Assembly (NCBI GenBank): GCA_958298945.1
Contig: OY282609.1
Span: forward strand, 45,599,393 to 45,663,392
DNA: 64,000 nucleotides
Reading direction: 5' to 3'
From: Atherix ibis
Lineage: Eukaryota; Arthropoda; Insecta; Diptera; Athericidae
Shown here: positions 1 through 14,540 of the stretch, piece by piece
Layout: each line of letters opens with the position of its first letter
Numbering within the stretch: position 1 is the first letter of the stretch
Program-made: the position numbers and the translations under genes
The notes under the pieces: model-generated
The model's database searches: none
What the model was told of the DNA's origin: nothing
The model's input: only the letters and a program-made list of their open reading frames with translations

Positions 1-2764
1 ATTTAAGAGGAATATGAAGTAGTATATTTAAGAGGAATATGAAGTAGTATATTTAAGAGGAATATGAAGTAATATATTTAAGAGGAATATGAAGTAGTAT
101 ATTTAAGAGGAATATGCAGTGGTATATTTAAGAGGAACATGAAGTAGTATATTTAAGAGGAATATGAAGTAGTATATTTAAGAGGAATATGCTGTAATAT
201 ATTTAAGAGGAATATGAAGTAGTATATTTAAGAGGAATATGAAGTAGTATATTTAAGAGGAATATGAAGTAGTATATTTAAGAGCAATATGAAGTAGTAT
301 ATTTAAGAGGAATATGAAATAGTATATTTAAGAGGAATATTAAGTAGTATATTTAAGAGGAATATAAAGTATTATATTTAAGACGGATATGAAGTAGTAT
401 ATTTAAGAGGAATATGAAGTAGTATATTTAAGAGGAATATGAAGTGGTATATTTAAGAGGAATATGAAGTAGTATATTGAACAGAAATATGAAGTGGTAT
501 ATTTAAGAGGAATATGCAGTAGTGTTTTTAAGAGGAATATGAAGTAGTATATTTAAGAGGAATATGCAGTAGTATATTTAAGAGGAGTATGAAGTAATAT
601 ATTTAAGAGAAATATGATGTAGTTTATTTAGGAGGAATATGAAGTTGTATATTTAAGAGGCATATGAAGCAGTATATTTAAGAGGAATATGCAGTAGTAT
701 ATTGAAGAGGAATATGAAGTAGTATATGTAAGAGGAATATGCAGTACTATATTTAAGAGGTATATTAAGTAGTATATTGATGACGAATATGCAGTAGTAT
801 ATTTAAGAGGAATATGAAGTAGTATATATAAGAGAAGTTGTATATTTAAGATGAATATGCAGTAGTAGATTTAAGAGGAATATTAATTATTATATTTAAG
901 AGGAATATTAAGTTTTATATTTAAGAGGAATATGAAGTAGTATATTTAAGAGAAATATGAAGTAGTATATTTAAGAGGAATATGAAGTTGTATATTTAAG
1001 AGGAATAAGAAGTAGTATTGCACAATATATTTAAGAGGAATATGCAGTAGTATATTTAAGAGGAATATGAAGTAGTATATTTAAGAGGAATATGCAGTAG
1101 TATATTTAAGAGGAATATGAAGTAGAATATTTAAGAGGAATATGAAGTAGTATATTTAAGAGAAATATGAAGTAGTATATTTAAGAGGAATATGAAGTAG
1201 CATATTTAAGAGGAATATGAAGTAGTATATTTAAGAGAATATGAAGTAGTATATTTAAGAGGAATATGACTAATATATTTTAGAGAAATATGAAGTAGTA
1301 TATTTAAGAGGAATATGCAGTAGTATATTTAAGAGGAATATGAAGTAATATATTTAAGAGGAATATTAAGTATTATATTTAAGAGGAATATGAAGTAGTA
1401 TATTTAAGAGGCATATGAAGTAGTATATTTAAGGGGAATATGAAGTAGTATATTTAAGAGGAATATGAAGTAGTATATTTGAGAGGAATATGAAGTAGTA
1501 TATTTAAGAGGAATATTAAGTAGTATATTTAAGAGGCATATGAAGTAGTTTATTTAAGAGGAATATGCAGTAGTATATTTAAGAGGAATATGAAGTAGTA
1601 TATGTAAGAGGAATATGCAGTAGTATATTTAAGAGGAATATTAAGTAGTATATTTAAGAGGAATATGCAGTAGTATATTTAAGAGGAATATGAAGTAGTA
1701 TATATAAGAGTAATATGAAATTGTATATTTAAGAGGAATATGCAGTAGTATATTTAAGAGGAATATTAATTATTATATTTAAGAGGAATATTAAGTTTTA
1801 TATTTAAGAGGAATATGAAGTAGTATATTTAAGAGAAATATGAAGTAGTATATTTAAGAGGAATATGAAGTAGTATATTTAAGAGGAATAAGAAGTAGTA
1901 TTGCAAAATATATTTAAGAGGAATATGCAGTAGTATATTTAAGAGGAATATGAAGTAGTATATTTAAGAGGAATATGAAATAGTATATTTAAGAGAAATA
2001 TGAAGTAGTATATTTAAGAGGAATATGAACTAGCATATTTAAGAGGAATGTGAATTAGTATATTTAAGAGAAATATAAAGTAGTATATTTAAGAGGAATA
2101 TGAAGTAGCATATTTAAGAGGAATATGAAGTAGTATAGTTAAGAGAATATGAAGTAGTATATTTAAGAGGAATATGCAGTATTATATTTAAGAGAAATAT
2201 GAGGTAGTATATTTAAGAGGAATATGCTGTAGTATATTTAAGAGGAATATGACTTATATATTTAAGAGAAATATGAAGTAGTATATTTAAGAGGAATATG
2301 CAGTAGTATATTTAAGAGGAATATGAAGTAATATATTTAAGAGGAATATTAAGTATTATATTTAAGATGAAAATGAAGTAGTATATTTAAGAGGCATATG
2401 AAGTAGTATATTTAAGGGGAATATGAAGTCGTATATTTAAGAGGAATATTAAGTATTACATTTAAGATGTATATTAAGTATTATATTTAAGAGTAATATG
2501 AAGTAGAATATTTAAGAGGAATATGAAGTAGTATATTTAAGAGGAATATGAAGTAGTATATTTAAGAGGAATATGAAGTAGTATATTTAAGAGGAATATG
2601 AAGTAGAATATTTAATAGGAATATTAAGTATTATATTTAAGAGGAATATGAAGTATTATAATTAAGAGGAATATGAAGTAGTATATTTAGGATGAATTAT
2701 AAGTATTATATTTAAGAGTAATATGAAGTGGTATATTTAAGAGGAATATGAAGTAATATATTTA
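1..2764 (+). repeat. Left segmental duplication, copy 1
   Basis: This stretch is repeated at 3812-6650. The offset steps from 3,811 (GCAGTGG at 115) to 3,836 (palindrome at 1016) to 3,886 (second palindrome at 1899, TATAGTT at 2134, GAAGTCG at 2425, the TACAT dyad at 2457), so copy 2 has gained one and then two monomers. Rare variants such as GCTGT, the GTTTAT change and GAAGTCGTAT recur in the same order. The match ends near 2764, where copy 1 continues with a TTAAGTA monomer and copy 2 with a GGCATAT monomer. The left end is cut by the window edge, so the unit may be longer. Confidence 0.9.
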
Positions 2765-3811
2765 AGAGGAATATTAAGTATTATATTTAAGAGGAATATG
2801 AAGTAGTATATTTAATAGGAATATGAAGTCATATATTTAAGAGGAATATACAGTAGTATATTTAAGAAAAATATTATTTATTATATTTAAGAGGAATATT
2901 AAGTATTATATTTAAGAGGAATATGAAGTAGTATATTTAAGAGAATATGAAGTAGTATATTTAAGAGGAATATGCAGTATTATATTTAAGAGAAATATGA
3001 GGTAGTATATTTAAGAGGAATATGCTGTAGTATATTTAAGAGGAATATGACGTAATATATTTTTAGAGAAATATGAAGTAGCATATTTAAGAGGAATATG
3101 CAGTTGTATATTTAAGAGAAATATGAAGTAGTATATTTAAGAGGAATATTAAGTATTATATTTAAGAGGAATATGAAGAAGTATATTTAAGAGGCATATG
3201 AAGTAGTATATTTAAGGGGAATATGAAGTAGTATATTTAAGAGGAATATGAAGTAGTATATTTAAGAGGAATATGAAGTAGTATATTTAAGAGGAATATT
3301 CAGTAGTATATTTAAGAGGAATATTAAGTTTTACATTTAAGATTAATATTAAATATTATATTTAAGAGTAATATGAAGTAGAATATTTAAGAGGAATATG
3401 AAGTAGTATATTTAAAAGGAATATGCAGTAGTATATTTAAGATGAATATGAATCAGTATATTTAAGAGGAATATTAAGTAGTATATTTAATAGGAATATT
3501 AAGTATTATATTTAAGAGGAATATGAAGTAATATATTTAAGAGGAATATGAAGTAGTATATTTAGGATGAATATTAAGTATTATATTTAAGAGTAATATG
3601 AAGTGGTATATTTAAGAGGAATATGAAGAAGTATATTTAAGAAGAATATGAAGTAGTATATTTAGGATGAATATTTGGTATTATATTTAATAGTTATATG
3701 AAGTAGTATATTAAAGAGAATATGAAGTTGTAATATTTAAGAGGAATATTAAGTAGTATATTTAAGAGAAATATTAAGTAGTATATTTAATAGGAAATAT
3801 TAAGTATTATA
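2765..3811 (+). repeat. Divergent satellite between the two left copies
   Basis: Only variant 25-bp monomers are present, many of TTAAGTATTAT type with GAGTAATATG and GGATGAATATT changes. A stretch around 2940-3060 resembles 2134-2260 (single-base-short GAGAATATG monomer, then GCAGTATT, GAGGTAG and GCTGTAG monomers). No unique sequence, gene or palindrome monomer is visible. By eye it is among the more mutated parts of the window, for example AATATTTGGTATT at about 3671 and GTTATATG nearby. Confidence 0.8.
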
Positions 3812-6650
3812 TTTAAGAGGAATATGAAGTAGTATATTTTTAGAGGAATATGAAGTAGTATATTTAAGAGGAATATGAAGTAATATATTTAAGAGGAATA
3901 TGAAGTAGTATATTTAAGAGGAATATGCAGTGGTATATTTAAGAGGAACATGAAGTAGTATATTTAAGAGGAATATGAAGTAGTATATTTAAGAGGAATA
4001 TGCTGTAGTATATTTAAGAGGAATATGAAGTAGTATATTTAAGAGGAATATGAAGTAGTATATTTAAGAGGAATATGAAGTAGTATATTTAAGAGCAATA
4101 TGAAGTAGTATATTTAAGAGGAATATGAAATAGTATATTTAAGAGGAATATTAAGTAGTATATTTAAGAGGAATATAAAGTATTATATTTAAGACGGATA
4201 TGAAGTAGTATATTTAAGAGGAATATGAAGTAGTATATTTAAGAGGAATATGAAGTAGTATATTTAAGAGGAATATGAAGTGGTATATTTAAGAGGAATA
4301 TGAAGTAGTATATTTAACAGAAATATGAAGTGGTATATTTAAGAGGAATATGCAGTAGTGTATTTAAGAGGAATATGAAGTAGTATATTTAAGAGGAATA
4401 TGCAGTAGTATATTTAAGAGGAGTATGAAGTAATATATTTAAGAGAAATATGATGTAGTTTATTTAGGAGGAATATGAAGTAGTATATTTAAGAGGCATA
4501 TGAAGCAGTATATTTAAGAGGAATATGCAGTAGTATATTGAAGAGGAATATGAAGTAGTATATGTAAGAGGAATATGCAGTACTATATTTAAGAGGTATA
4601 TTAAGTAGTATATTGATGACGAATATGCAGTAGTATATTTAAGAGGAATATGAAGTAGTATATATAAGAGAAGTTGTATATTTAAGATGAATATGCAGTA
4701 GTAGATTTAAGAGGAATATTAATTATTATATTTAAGAGGAATATTAAGTTTTATATTTAAGAGGAATATGAAGTAGTATATTTAAGAGAAATATGAAATA
4801 GTATATTTAAGAGGAATATGAAGTTGTATATTTAAGAGGAATAAGAAGTAGTATTGCACAATATATTTAAGAGGAATATGCAGTAGTATATTTAAGAGGA
4901 ATATGAAGTAGTATATTTAAGAGGAATATGCAGTAGTATATTTAAGAGGAATATGAAGTAGAATATTTAAGAGGAATATGAAGTAGTATATTTAAGAGAA
5001 ATATGAAGTAGTATATTTAAGAGGAATATGAAGTAGCATATTTAAGAGGAATATGAAGTAGTATATTTAAGAGAATATGAAGTAGTATATTTAAGAGGAA
5101 TATGACTAATATATTTTAGAGAAATATGAAGTAGTATATTTAAGAGGAATATGCAGTAGTATATTTAAGAGGAATATGAAGTAATATATTTAAGAGGAAT
5201 ATTAAGTATTATATTTAAGAGGAATATGAAGTAGTATATTTAAGAGGCATATGAAGTAGTATATTTAAGGGGAATATGAAGTAGTATATTTAAGAGGAAT
5301 ATGAAGTAGTATATTTGAGAGGAATATGAAGTAGTATATTTAAGAGGAATATGAAGTAGTATATTTAAGAGGAATATTAAGTATTACATTTAAGATGTAT
5401 ATTAAGTAGTATATTTAAGAGGCATATGAAGTAGTTTATTTAAGAGGAATATGCAGTAGTATATTTAAGAGGAATATGAAGTAGTATATGTAAGAGGAAA
5501 ATGCAGTAGTATATTTAAGAGGAATATTAAGTAGTATATTTAAGAGGAATATGCAGTAGTATATTTAAGAGGAATATGAAGTAGTATATATAAGAGTAAT
5601 ATGAAATTGTATATTTAAGAGGAATATGCAGTAGTATATTTAAGAGGATTATTAATTATTATATTTAAGAGGAATATTAAGTTTTATATTTAAGAGGAAT
5701 ATGAAGTAGTATATTTAAGAGAAATATGAAGTAGTATATTTAAGAGGAATATGAAGTAGTATATTTAAGAGGAATAAGAAGTAGTATTGCAAAATATATT
5801 TAAGAGGAATATGCAGTAGTATATTTAAGAGGAATATGAAGTAGTATATTTAAGAGGAATATGAAATAGTATATTTAAGAGAAATATGAAGTAGTATATT
5901 TAAGAGGAATATGAACTAGCATATTTAAGAGGAATGTGAAGTAGTATATTTAAGAGAAATATAAAGTAGTATATTTAAGAGGAATATGAAGTAGCATATT
6001 TAAGAGGAATATGAAGTAGTATAGTTAAGAGAATATGAAGTAGTATATTTAAGAGGAATATGCAGTATTATATTTAAGAGAAATATGAGGTAGTATATTT
6101 AAGAGGAATATGCTGTAGTATATTTAAGAGGAATATGACTTATATATTTAAGAGAAATATGAAGTAGTATATTTAAGAGGAATATGCAGTAGTATATTTA
6201 AGAGGAATATGAAGTAATATATTTAAGAGGAATATTAAGTATTATATTTAAGATGAATATGAAGTAGTATATTTAAGAGGCATATGAAGTAGTATATTTA
6301 AGGGGAATATGAAGTCGTATATTTAAGAGGAATATTAAGTATTACATTTAAGATGTATATTAAGTATTATATTTAAGAGTAATATGAAGTAGAATATTTA
6401 AGAGGAATATGAAGTAGTATATTTAAGAGGAATATGAAGTAGTATATTTAAGAGGAATATGAAGTAGTATATTTAAGAGGAATATGAAGTAGAATATTTA
6501 ATAGGAATATTAAGTATTATATTTAAGAGGAATATGAAGTAATATAATTAAGAGGAATATGAAGTAGTATATTTAGGATGAATTATAATTATTATATTTA
6601 AGAGTAATATGAAGTGGTATATTTAAGAGGAATATGAAGTAATATATTTA
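3812..6650 (+). repeat. Left segmental duplication, copy 2
   Basis: This is the second copy of 1-2764. It holds one extra monomer around 4201-4260 and two more between the two palindrome sites at 4852 and 5785. It keeps private variants of copy 1, including the shortened monomer TATATAAGAGAAGTTG (831 in copy 1, about 4666 here), the AAATA-armed palindrome (1899 and 5785) and GAAGTCGTAT (2425 and 6311). A second TACAT dyad at 5385 is present here but has no counterpart in copy 1, so there has been a small exchange after duplication. Confidence 0.9.
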
Positions 6651-9600
6651 AGAGGCATATGAAGTAGTATATTTAAGGGGAATATGAAGTAGTATATTTA
6701 AGAGGAATATTAAGTATTACATTTAAGATGTATATTAATTATTATATTTAAGAGTAATATGAAGTAGAATATTTAAGAGGAATATGAAGTAGTATATTGA
6801 AGAGGAATATGAAGTAGTATATTTCAGAGAAATATGAAGAAGTATATTTAAGAGAAATATGATGTAGTATATTTAGGAGGAATATGAAGTATTATATTTA
6901 AGAGGCATATGAAGTAGTATATTTAAGAGGAATATGCAGTAGTATATTTAAGAGGAATATGAAATAGTATATGTAAGAGGAATATGCAGTAGTATATTTA
7001 AGAGGAATATTAAGTAGTATATTTAAGAGGAATATGCAGTAGTATATTTAAGAGGAATATGAAGTAGTATATATAAGAGTAATATGAAATTGTATATTTA
7101 AGAGGAATATGCAGTAGTATATTTAAGAGGAATATTAATTATTATATTTAAGAGGAATATTAAGATTTATATTTAAGAGGAATATGAAGTAGTATATTTA
7201 AGAGAAATATGAAGTAGTATATTTAAGAGGAATATGAAGTAGTATATTTAAGAGGAATAAGAAGTAGTATTGCACAATATATTTAAGAGGAATATGCAGT
7301 AGTATATTTAAGAGGAATATGAAGTAGTATATTTAAGAGGAATATGAAGTAGTATATTTAAGAGAAATATGAAGTAGTATATTTAAGAGGAATATGAACT
7401 AGCATATTTAAGATGAATGTGAAGTAGTATATTTAGGAGAAATATAAAGTAGTATATTTAAGAGGAATATGAAGTAGCATATTTAAGAGGAATATGAAGT
7501 AGTATAGTTAAGAGAATATGAAGTAGTATATTTAAGAGGAATATGCAGTATTATATTTAAGAGAAATATGAGGTAGTATATTTAAGAGGAATATGCTGTA
7601 GTATATTTAAGAGGAATATGACTTATATATTTAAGAGAAATATGAAGTAGTATATTTAAGAGGAATATGCAGTAGTATATTTAAGAGGAATATGAAGTAA
7701 TATATTTAAGAGGAATATTAAGTATTATATTTAAGATGAATATGAAGTAGTATATTAAAGAGGCATATGAAGTAGTATATTTAAGGGGAATATGAAGTAG
7801 TATATTTAAGAGGAATATTAAGTATTACATTTAAGATGTATATTAAGTATTATATTTAAGAGTAATATGAAGTAGAATATTTAAGAGGAATATGAAGTAC
7901 TATATTTAAGAGGAATATGAAGTAGTATATTTAAGAGGAATATGAAGAAGTATATTTAATAGGAATATTAAGTATTATATTTAAGAGGAATATGAAGTAA
8001 TATAATTAAGAGGAATATGAAGTAGTATATTTAGGATGAATTATAAGTATTATATTTAAGAGTAATATGAAGTGGTATATTTAAGAGGAATATGAAGTAG
8101 TATATTTAAGAGGAATATGAAGTAGTATATTTAAGAGGAATATGAAGTAGTATATTTAAGAGAAATATGAAGTAGTATATTTAAGAGGAATATGCAGTAT
8201 TGTATTTAAGAGAAATATGAAGTAGTATATTTAAGAGGAATATGCAGTAGTATATTTAAGAGGAATATGAAGTAGTATATTTAAGAGAAATATGAAGAAG
8301 TATATTTAAGAGAAATATGAAGTAGTATATTTAAGAGGCATATGAAGTAGTATATTGAAGAGGAATATGCAGTAGTATATTTAAGAGGAATATGAAGTAG
8401 TATATTTAAGAGAAATATGAAGTAGTATATTTAAGAGGAATATGAAGTAGTATATTTAAGAGGCATATGAAGTAGTATATTTAAGAGGAATATGCAGTAG
8501 TATATTTAAGAGGAATATGAAGTAATATATTTAAGAGAAATATGAAGTAGTTTATTTAGGAGGAATATGAAGTAGTATATTTAAGAGGCATATGAAGCAG
8601 TATATTTAAGAGGAATATGCAGTAGTATATTGAAGAGGAATATGAAGTAGTATATGTAAGAGGAATATGCAGTAGTATATTTAAGAGGTATATTAAGTAG
8701 TATATTTAAGAGGAATATGCAGTAGTATATTTAAGAGGAATATGAAGTAGTATATATAAGAGTAATATGAAGTTGTATATTTAAGATGAATATGCAGTAG
8801 TAGATTTAAGAGGAATATTAATTATTATATTTAAGAGGAATATTAAGTTTTATATTTAAGAGGAATATGAAGTAGTATATTTAAGAGAAATATGAAGTAG
8901 TATATTTAAGAGGAATATGAAGTTGTATATTTAAGAGGAATAAGAAGTAGTATTGCACAATATATTTAAGAGGAATATGCAGTAGTATATTTAAGAGGAA
9001 TATGAAGTAGTATATTTAAGAGGAATATGCAGTAGTATATTTAAGAGGAATATGAAGTAGAATATTTAAGAGGAATATGAAGTAGTATATTTAAGAGAAA
9101 TATGAAGTAGTATATTTAAGAGGAATATGAAGTAGCATATTTAAGAGGAATATGAAGTAGTATATTTAAGAGAATATGAAGTAGTATATTTAAGAGGAAT
9201 ATGACTAATATATTTTAGAGAAATATGAAGTAGTATATTTAAGAGGCATATGAAGTAGTATATTTAAGGGAATATGAAGTAGTATATTTAAGAGGAATAT
9301 GAAGTAGTATATTTGAGAGGAATATGAAGTAGTATATTTAAGAGGAATATGAAGTAGTATATTTAAGAGGAATATTAAGTATTACATTTAAGATGTATAT
9401 TAAGTATTATATTTAAGAGGAATATGAAGTAGTATATTTAAGAGGCATATGAAGTAGTATATTTAAGGGGAATATGAAGTAGTATATTTAAGAGGAATAT
9501 GAAGTAGTATATTTGAGCGGAATATGAAGTAGTATATTTAAGAGGAATATGAAGTAGTATATTTAAGAGGAATATTAAGTATTACATTTAAGATGTATAT

Positions 9601-11593
9601 TAAGTATTATATTTAAGAGTAATATGAAGTAGAATATTTAAGAGGAATATGAAGTAGTATATTTAAGAGGAAGTTGAAGTAGTATATTTAAGAGGAATAT
9701 GAAGTAGTATATTTAAGAGGAATATGAAGTAGTATATTTAATAGGAATATTAAGTATTATATTTAAGAGGAATATGAAGTAATATATTTAAGAGGAATAT
9801 GAAGTAGTATATTTAGGATGAATATTAAGTATTATATTTAAGAGTAATATGAAGTGGTATATTTAAGAGGAATATGAAATAGTATATTTAAGAGGAATAT
9901 GAAGTTGTATATTTAAGAGAAAAATGAAGTAGTATATTTAAGAGAAATATGAAGTAGTATATTTAAGAGAAATATGAAGTAGTATATTTAAGAGGAATAT
10001 GCAGTAGTGTATTTAAGAGGAATATGAAGTAGTATATTTAAGAGGAATATGCAGTAGTATATTTAAGAGGAATATGAAGTAGTATATTTAAGAGAAATAT
10101 GAAGAAGTATATTTAAGAGAAATATGATGTAGTATATTTAGGAGGAATATGAAGTAGTATATTTAAGAGGCATATGAAGTAGTATATTTAAGAGGAATAT
10201 GCAGTAGTATATTTAAGAGGAATATGAAGTAGTATATGTAAGAGGAATATGCAGTAGTATATTTAAGAGGAATATTAAGTAGTATATTTAAGAGGAATAA
10301 GAAGTAGTATTGCACAATATATTTAAGAGGAATATGCAGTAGTATATTTAAGAGGAATATGAAGTAGTATATTTAAGAGGAATATGAAGTAGTATATTTA
10401 AGAGAAATATGAAATAGTATATTTAAGAGGAATATGAACTAGCATATTTAAGAGGAATGTGAAGTAGTATATTTAAGAGAAATATAAAGTAGTATATTTT
10501 AGAGGAATATGAAGTAGTATATTTAAGAGGAATATGAAGTAGTATATTTAAGAGAAATATGAAATAGTATATTTAAGAGGAATATGAACTAGCATATTTA
10601 AGAGGAATGTGAAGTAGTATATTTAAGAGAAATATATAGTAGTATATTTAAGAGGAATATGAAGTAGCACATTTATGAGGAATATGAAGTAGTATAGTTA
10701 AGAGAATATGAAGTAGTATATTTAAGAAGAATATGCAGTATTATATTTAAGAGAAATATGAGGTAGTATATTTAAGAGGAATATGCTGTAGTATATTTAA
10801 GAGGAATATGACTTATATATTTAAGAGAAATATGAAGTAGTATATTTAAGAGGAATATGCAGTAGTATATTTAAGAGGAATATGAAGTAATATATTTAAG
10901 AGGAATATTAAGTATTATATTTAAGATGAATATGAAGTAGTATATTTAAGAGGCATATGAAGTAGTATATTTAAGGGGAATATGAAGTAGTATATTTAAG
11001 AGGAATATTAAGTATTACATTTAAGATGTATATTAAGTATTATATTTAAGAGTTATATGAAGTAGAATATTTAAGAGGAATATGAAGTAGTATATTTAAG
11101 AGGAATATGAAGTAGTATATTTAAGAGAAATATGAAGAAGTATATTTAAGAGAAATATGATGTAGTATATTTAGGAGGAATATGAAGTAGTATATTTAAG
11201 AGGCATATGAAGTAGTATATTTAAGAGGAATATGCAGTAGTATATTTAAGAGGAATATGAAGTAGTATATGTAAGAGGAATATGCAGTAGTATATTTAAG
11301 AGGAATATTAAGTAGTATATTTAAGAGGAATATGCAGTAGTATATTTAAGAGGAATATGAAGTAGTATATATAAGAGTAATATGAAATTGTATATTTAAG
11401 AGGAATATGCAGTAGTATATTTAAGAGGAATATTAATTATTATATTTAAGAGGAATATTAAGTTTTATATTTAAGAGGAATATAAAGTAGTATATTTAAG
11501 AGAAATATGAAGTAGTATATTTAAGAGGAATATGAAGTAGTATATTTAAGAGGAATAAGAAGTAGTATTGCACAATATATTTAAGAGGAATAT
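6651..11593 (+). repeat. Left-type satellite with small local duplications
   Basis: Left-subfamily monomers with CA-centre palindromes at 7268, 8951, 10308 and 11566 and TACAT dyads at 6718, 7826, 9383, 9583 and 11016. Short tandem duplications are visible: an 8-monomer repeat (9243 and 9442, offset 199-200) and a 6-monomer repeat (10431 and 10581, offset 150). The TATAGTTAAG marker occurs at 7503 and 10693. The palindrome spacings (1,683, 1,357 and 1,258 bp) are irregular, so no single fixed higher-order unit rules here. No gene or unique sequence was seen. Confidence 0.85.
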
Positions 11594-12700
11594 GCAGTAG
11601 TATATTTAAGAGGAATATGAAGTAGTATATTTAAGAGGAATATGAAGTAGTATATTTAAGAGAAATATGAAGTAGTATATTTAAGAGGAATATGAACTAG
11701 CATATTTAAGAGGAATGTGAAGTAGTATATTTAAGAGAAATATAAAGTAGTATATTTAAGAGGAATATGAAGTAGCATATTTAAGAGGAATATGAAGTAG
11801 TATAGTTAAGAGAATATGAAGTAGTATATTTAAGAGGAATATGCAGTATTATATTTAAGAGAAATATGAGGTAGTATATTTAAGAGGAATATGCTGTAGT
11901 ATATTTAAGAGGAATATGACTTATATATTTAAGAGAAATATGAAGTAGTATATTTAAGAGGAATATGCAGTAGTATATTTAAGAGGAATATGAAGTAATA
12001 TATTTAAGAGGAATATTAAGTATTATATTTAAGATGAATATGAAGTAGTATATTTAAGAGGCTTATGAAGTAGTATATTTAAGGGGAATATGAAGTAGTA
12101 TATTTAAGAGGAATATTAAGTATTACATTTAAGATGTATATTAAGTATTATATTTAAGAGTAATATGAAGTAGAATATTTAAGAGGAATATGAAGTAGTA
12201 TATTTAAGAGGAATATGAAGTAGTATATTTAAGAGGAATATGAAGAAGTATATTTAATAGGAATATTAAGTATTATATTTAAGAGGAATATGAAGTAATA
12301 TAATTAAGAGGAATATGAAGTAGTATATTTAGGATGAATTATAAGTATTATATTTAAGAGTAATATGAAGTGGTATATTTAAGAGGAATATGAAGTAGTA
12401 TATTTAAGAGGAATATGAAGTAGTATATTTAAGAGGAATATGAAGTAGTATATTTAAGAGAAATATGAAGTAGTATATTTAAGAGGAATATGCAGTATTG
12501 TTTTTAAGAGGAATATGAAGTAGTATATTTAAGAGGAATATGCAGTAGTATATTTAAGAGGAATATGAAGTAGTATATTTATGAGAAATATGAAGAAGTA
12601 TATTTAAGAGAAATATGAAGTAGTATATTTAAGAGGCACATGAAGTAGTATATTGAAGAGGAATATGCAGTAGTATATTTAAGAGGAATATGAAGTAGTA
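11594..12700 (+). repeat. 1,839-bp-offset unit, copy 1
   Basis: Matches 13433-14540 at a constant offset of 1,839, checked at GCAG 11594, TATAGTT 11801, the TACAT dyad 12124, GAAGAAG 12242 and GCAGTATTG 12492. It starts just after the palindrome at 11566 and ends near 12700, where the second copy lacks two monomers. It contains the single-base-short GAGAATATG monomer and a GACTTATATA monomer one base short. Confidence 0.88.
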
Positions 12701-13432
12701 TATTTAAGAGAAATATGAAGTAGTATATTTAAGAGGAATATGAAGTAGTATATTTAAGAGGCATATGAATTAGTATATTTAAGAGGAATATGCAGTAGTA
12801 TATTTGAGAGGAATATGAAGTAATATATGTAAGAGGAATATGCAGTAGTATATTTAAGAGGAATATGAAGTAGTATATTTAAGAGGAATATGAAGTAGTA
12901 TATTTAAGAGGAATATGCAGTGGTATATTTAAGAGGAACATGAAGTAGTATATTTAAGAGGAATATGAAGTATTATATTTAAGAGGAATATGAAATAGTA
13001 TATTTAAGAGGAATATTAAGTAATTTATTTAAGAGGAATATTAAGTATTATATTTAAGACGGATTTGAAGTAGTATATTTAAGAGGAATATGAAGTAGTA
13101 TATCTAAGAGGAATATGAAGTAGTATATTTAAGAGGAATATGAAGTAGTATATTCAAGAGGAATATGAAGTAGTATATTTAAGAGGAATATGAAGTAGTA
13201 TATTTAATAGGAATATTAAGTATTATATTTAAGAGGAATATGAAGTAATATAATTAAGAGGAATATGAAGTAGTATATTTAGGATGAATTATAAGTATTA
13301 TATATATGAAATTGTATATTTAAGAGGAATATGCAGTAGTATATTTAAGAGGAATATTAATTATTATATTTAAGAGGAATATTAAGTTTTATATTTAAGA
13401 GGAATATGAAGTAGTATATTTAAGAGAAATAT
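12701..13432 (+). repeat. Satellite with a deletion junction at 13.3 kb
   Basis: Ordinary variant monomers including a GACGGATTT monomer at 13058. Near 13291-13315 the text runs AATTATAAGTATTATATATATGAAATTG, here described in parts: AATTATAAGTATTAT joins directly to ATATGAAATTG, so about half a monomer is missing. This looks like an out-of-register crossover between a TTATAAGTATTAT monomer and a TATATAAGAGTAATATGAAATTG monomer. The following cassette has lost its palindrome monomer. Confidence 0.75.
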
Positions 13433-14540
13433 GCAGTAGTATATTTAAGAGGAATATGAAGTAGTATATTTAAGAGGAATATGAAGTAGTATATTTAAGA
13501 GAAATATGAAGTAGTATATTTAAGAGGAATATGAACTAGCATATTTAAGAGTAATGTGAAGTAGTATATTTAAGAGAAATATAAAGTAGTATATTTAAGA
13601 GGAATATGAAGTAGCATATTTAAGAGGCATATGAAGTAGTATAGTTAAGAGAATATGAAGTAGTATATTTAAGAGGAATATGCAGTATTATATTTAAGAG
13701 AAATATGAGGTAGTATATTTAAGAGGAATATGCTGTAGTATATTTAAGAGGAATATGACTTATATATTTAAGAGAAATATGAAGTAGTATATTTAAGAGG
13801 AATATGCAGTAGTATATTTAAGAGGAATATGAAGTAATATATTTAAGAGGAATATTAAGTATTATATTTAAGATGAATATGAAGTAGTATATTTAAGAGG
13901 CATATGAAGTAGTATATTTAAGGGGAATATGAAGTAGTATATTTAAGAGGAATATTAAGTATTACATTTAAGATGTATATTAAGTATTATATTTAAGAGT
14001 AATATGAAGTAGAATATTTAAGAGGAATATGAAGTAGTATATTTAAGAGGAATATGAAGTAGTATATTTAAGAGGAATATGAAGAAGTATATTTAATAGG
14101 AATATTAAGTATTATATTTAAGAGGAATATGAAGTAATATAATTAAGAGGAATATGAAGTAGTATATTTAGGATGAATTATAAGTATTATATTTAAGAGT
14201 AATATGAAGTGGTATATTTAAGAGGAATATGAAGTAGTATATTTAAGAGGAATATGAAGTAGTATATTTAAGAGGAATATGAAGTAGTATATTTAAGAGA
14301 AATATGAAGTAGTATATTTAAGAGGAATATGCAGTATTGTATTTAAGAGGAATATGAAGTAGTATATTTAAGAGGAATATGCAGTAGTATATTTAAGAGG
14401 AATATGAAGTAGTATATTTAAGAGAAATATGAAGAAGTATATTTAAGAGAAATATGAAGTAGTATATTTAAGAGGCATATGAAGTAGTATATTGAAGAGG
14501 AATATGCAGTAGTATATTTAAGAGGAATATGAAGTAGTAT
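13433..14540 (+). repeat. 1,839-bp-offset unit, copy 2
   Basis: Second copy of 11594-12700. TATAGTT lies at 13640, the TACAT dyad at 13963, GAAGAAG at 14081 and GCAGTATTG at 14331. Differences are few, for example GGCATATG against GGAATATG just before TATAGTT. The region before it (13357-13432) matches 11433-11508 at offset 1,924, showing that 85 bp, including the 35-bp palindrome monomer, was lost between the two states. Confidence 0.88.

Larger units (their letters stand above)
1016..11577 (+). repeat. Left family of 12-bp palindrome sites, CA centre
   Basis: These are 35-bp monomers that carry 10 extra bases and read TATTG-CA-CAATA, a perfect 5-bp inverted repeat around a 2-base centre. 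Sites start at 1016, 4852, 7268, 8951, 10308 and 11566. Two more, at 1899 and 5785, read TATTG-CA-AAATA, so the right arm is broken by one base; they are the same site in the two copies of the left duplication. Each is preceded by AATAAGAAGTAG and followed by a GCAGTAG monomer. The site resembles the palindromic form bound by C/EBP-type bZIP proteins (ATTGCGCAAT) but lacks the central CG; binding is not shown. Confidence 0.85.
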
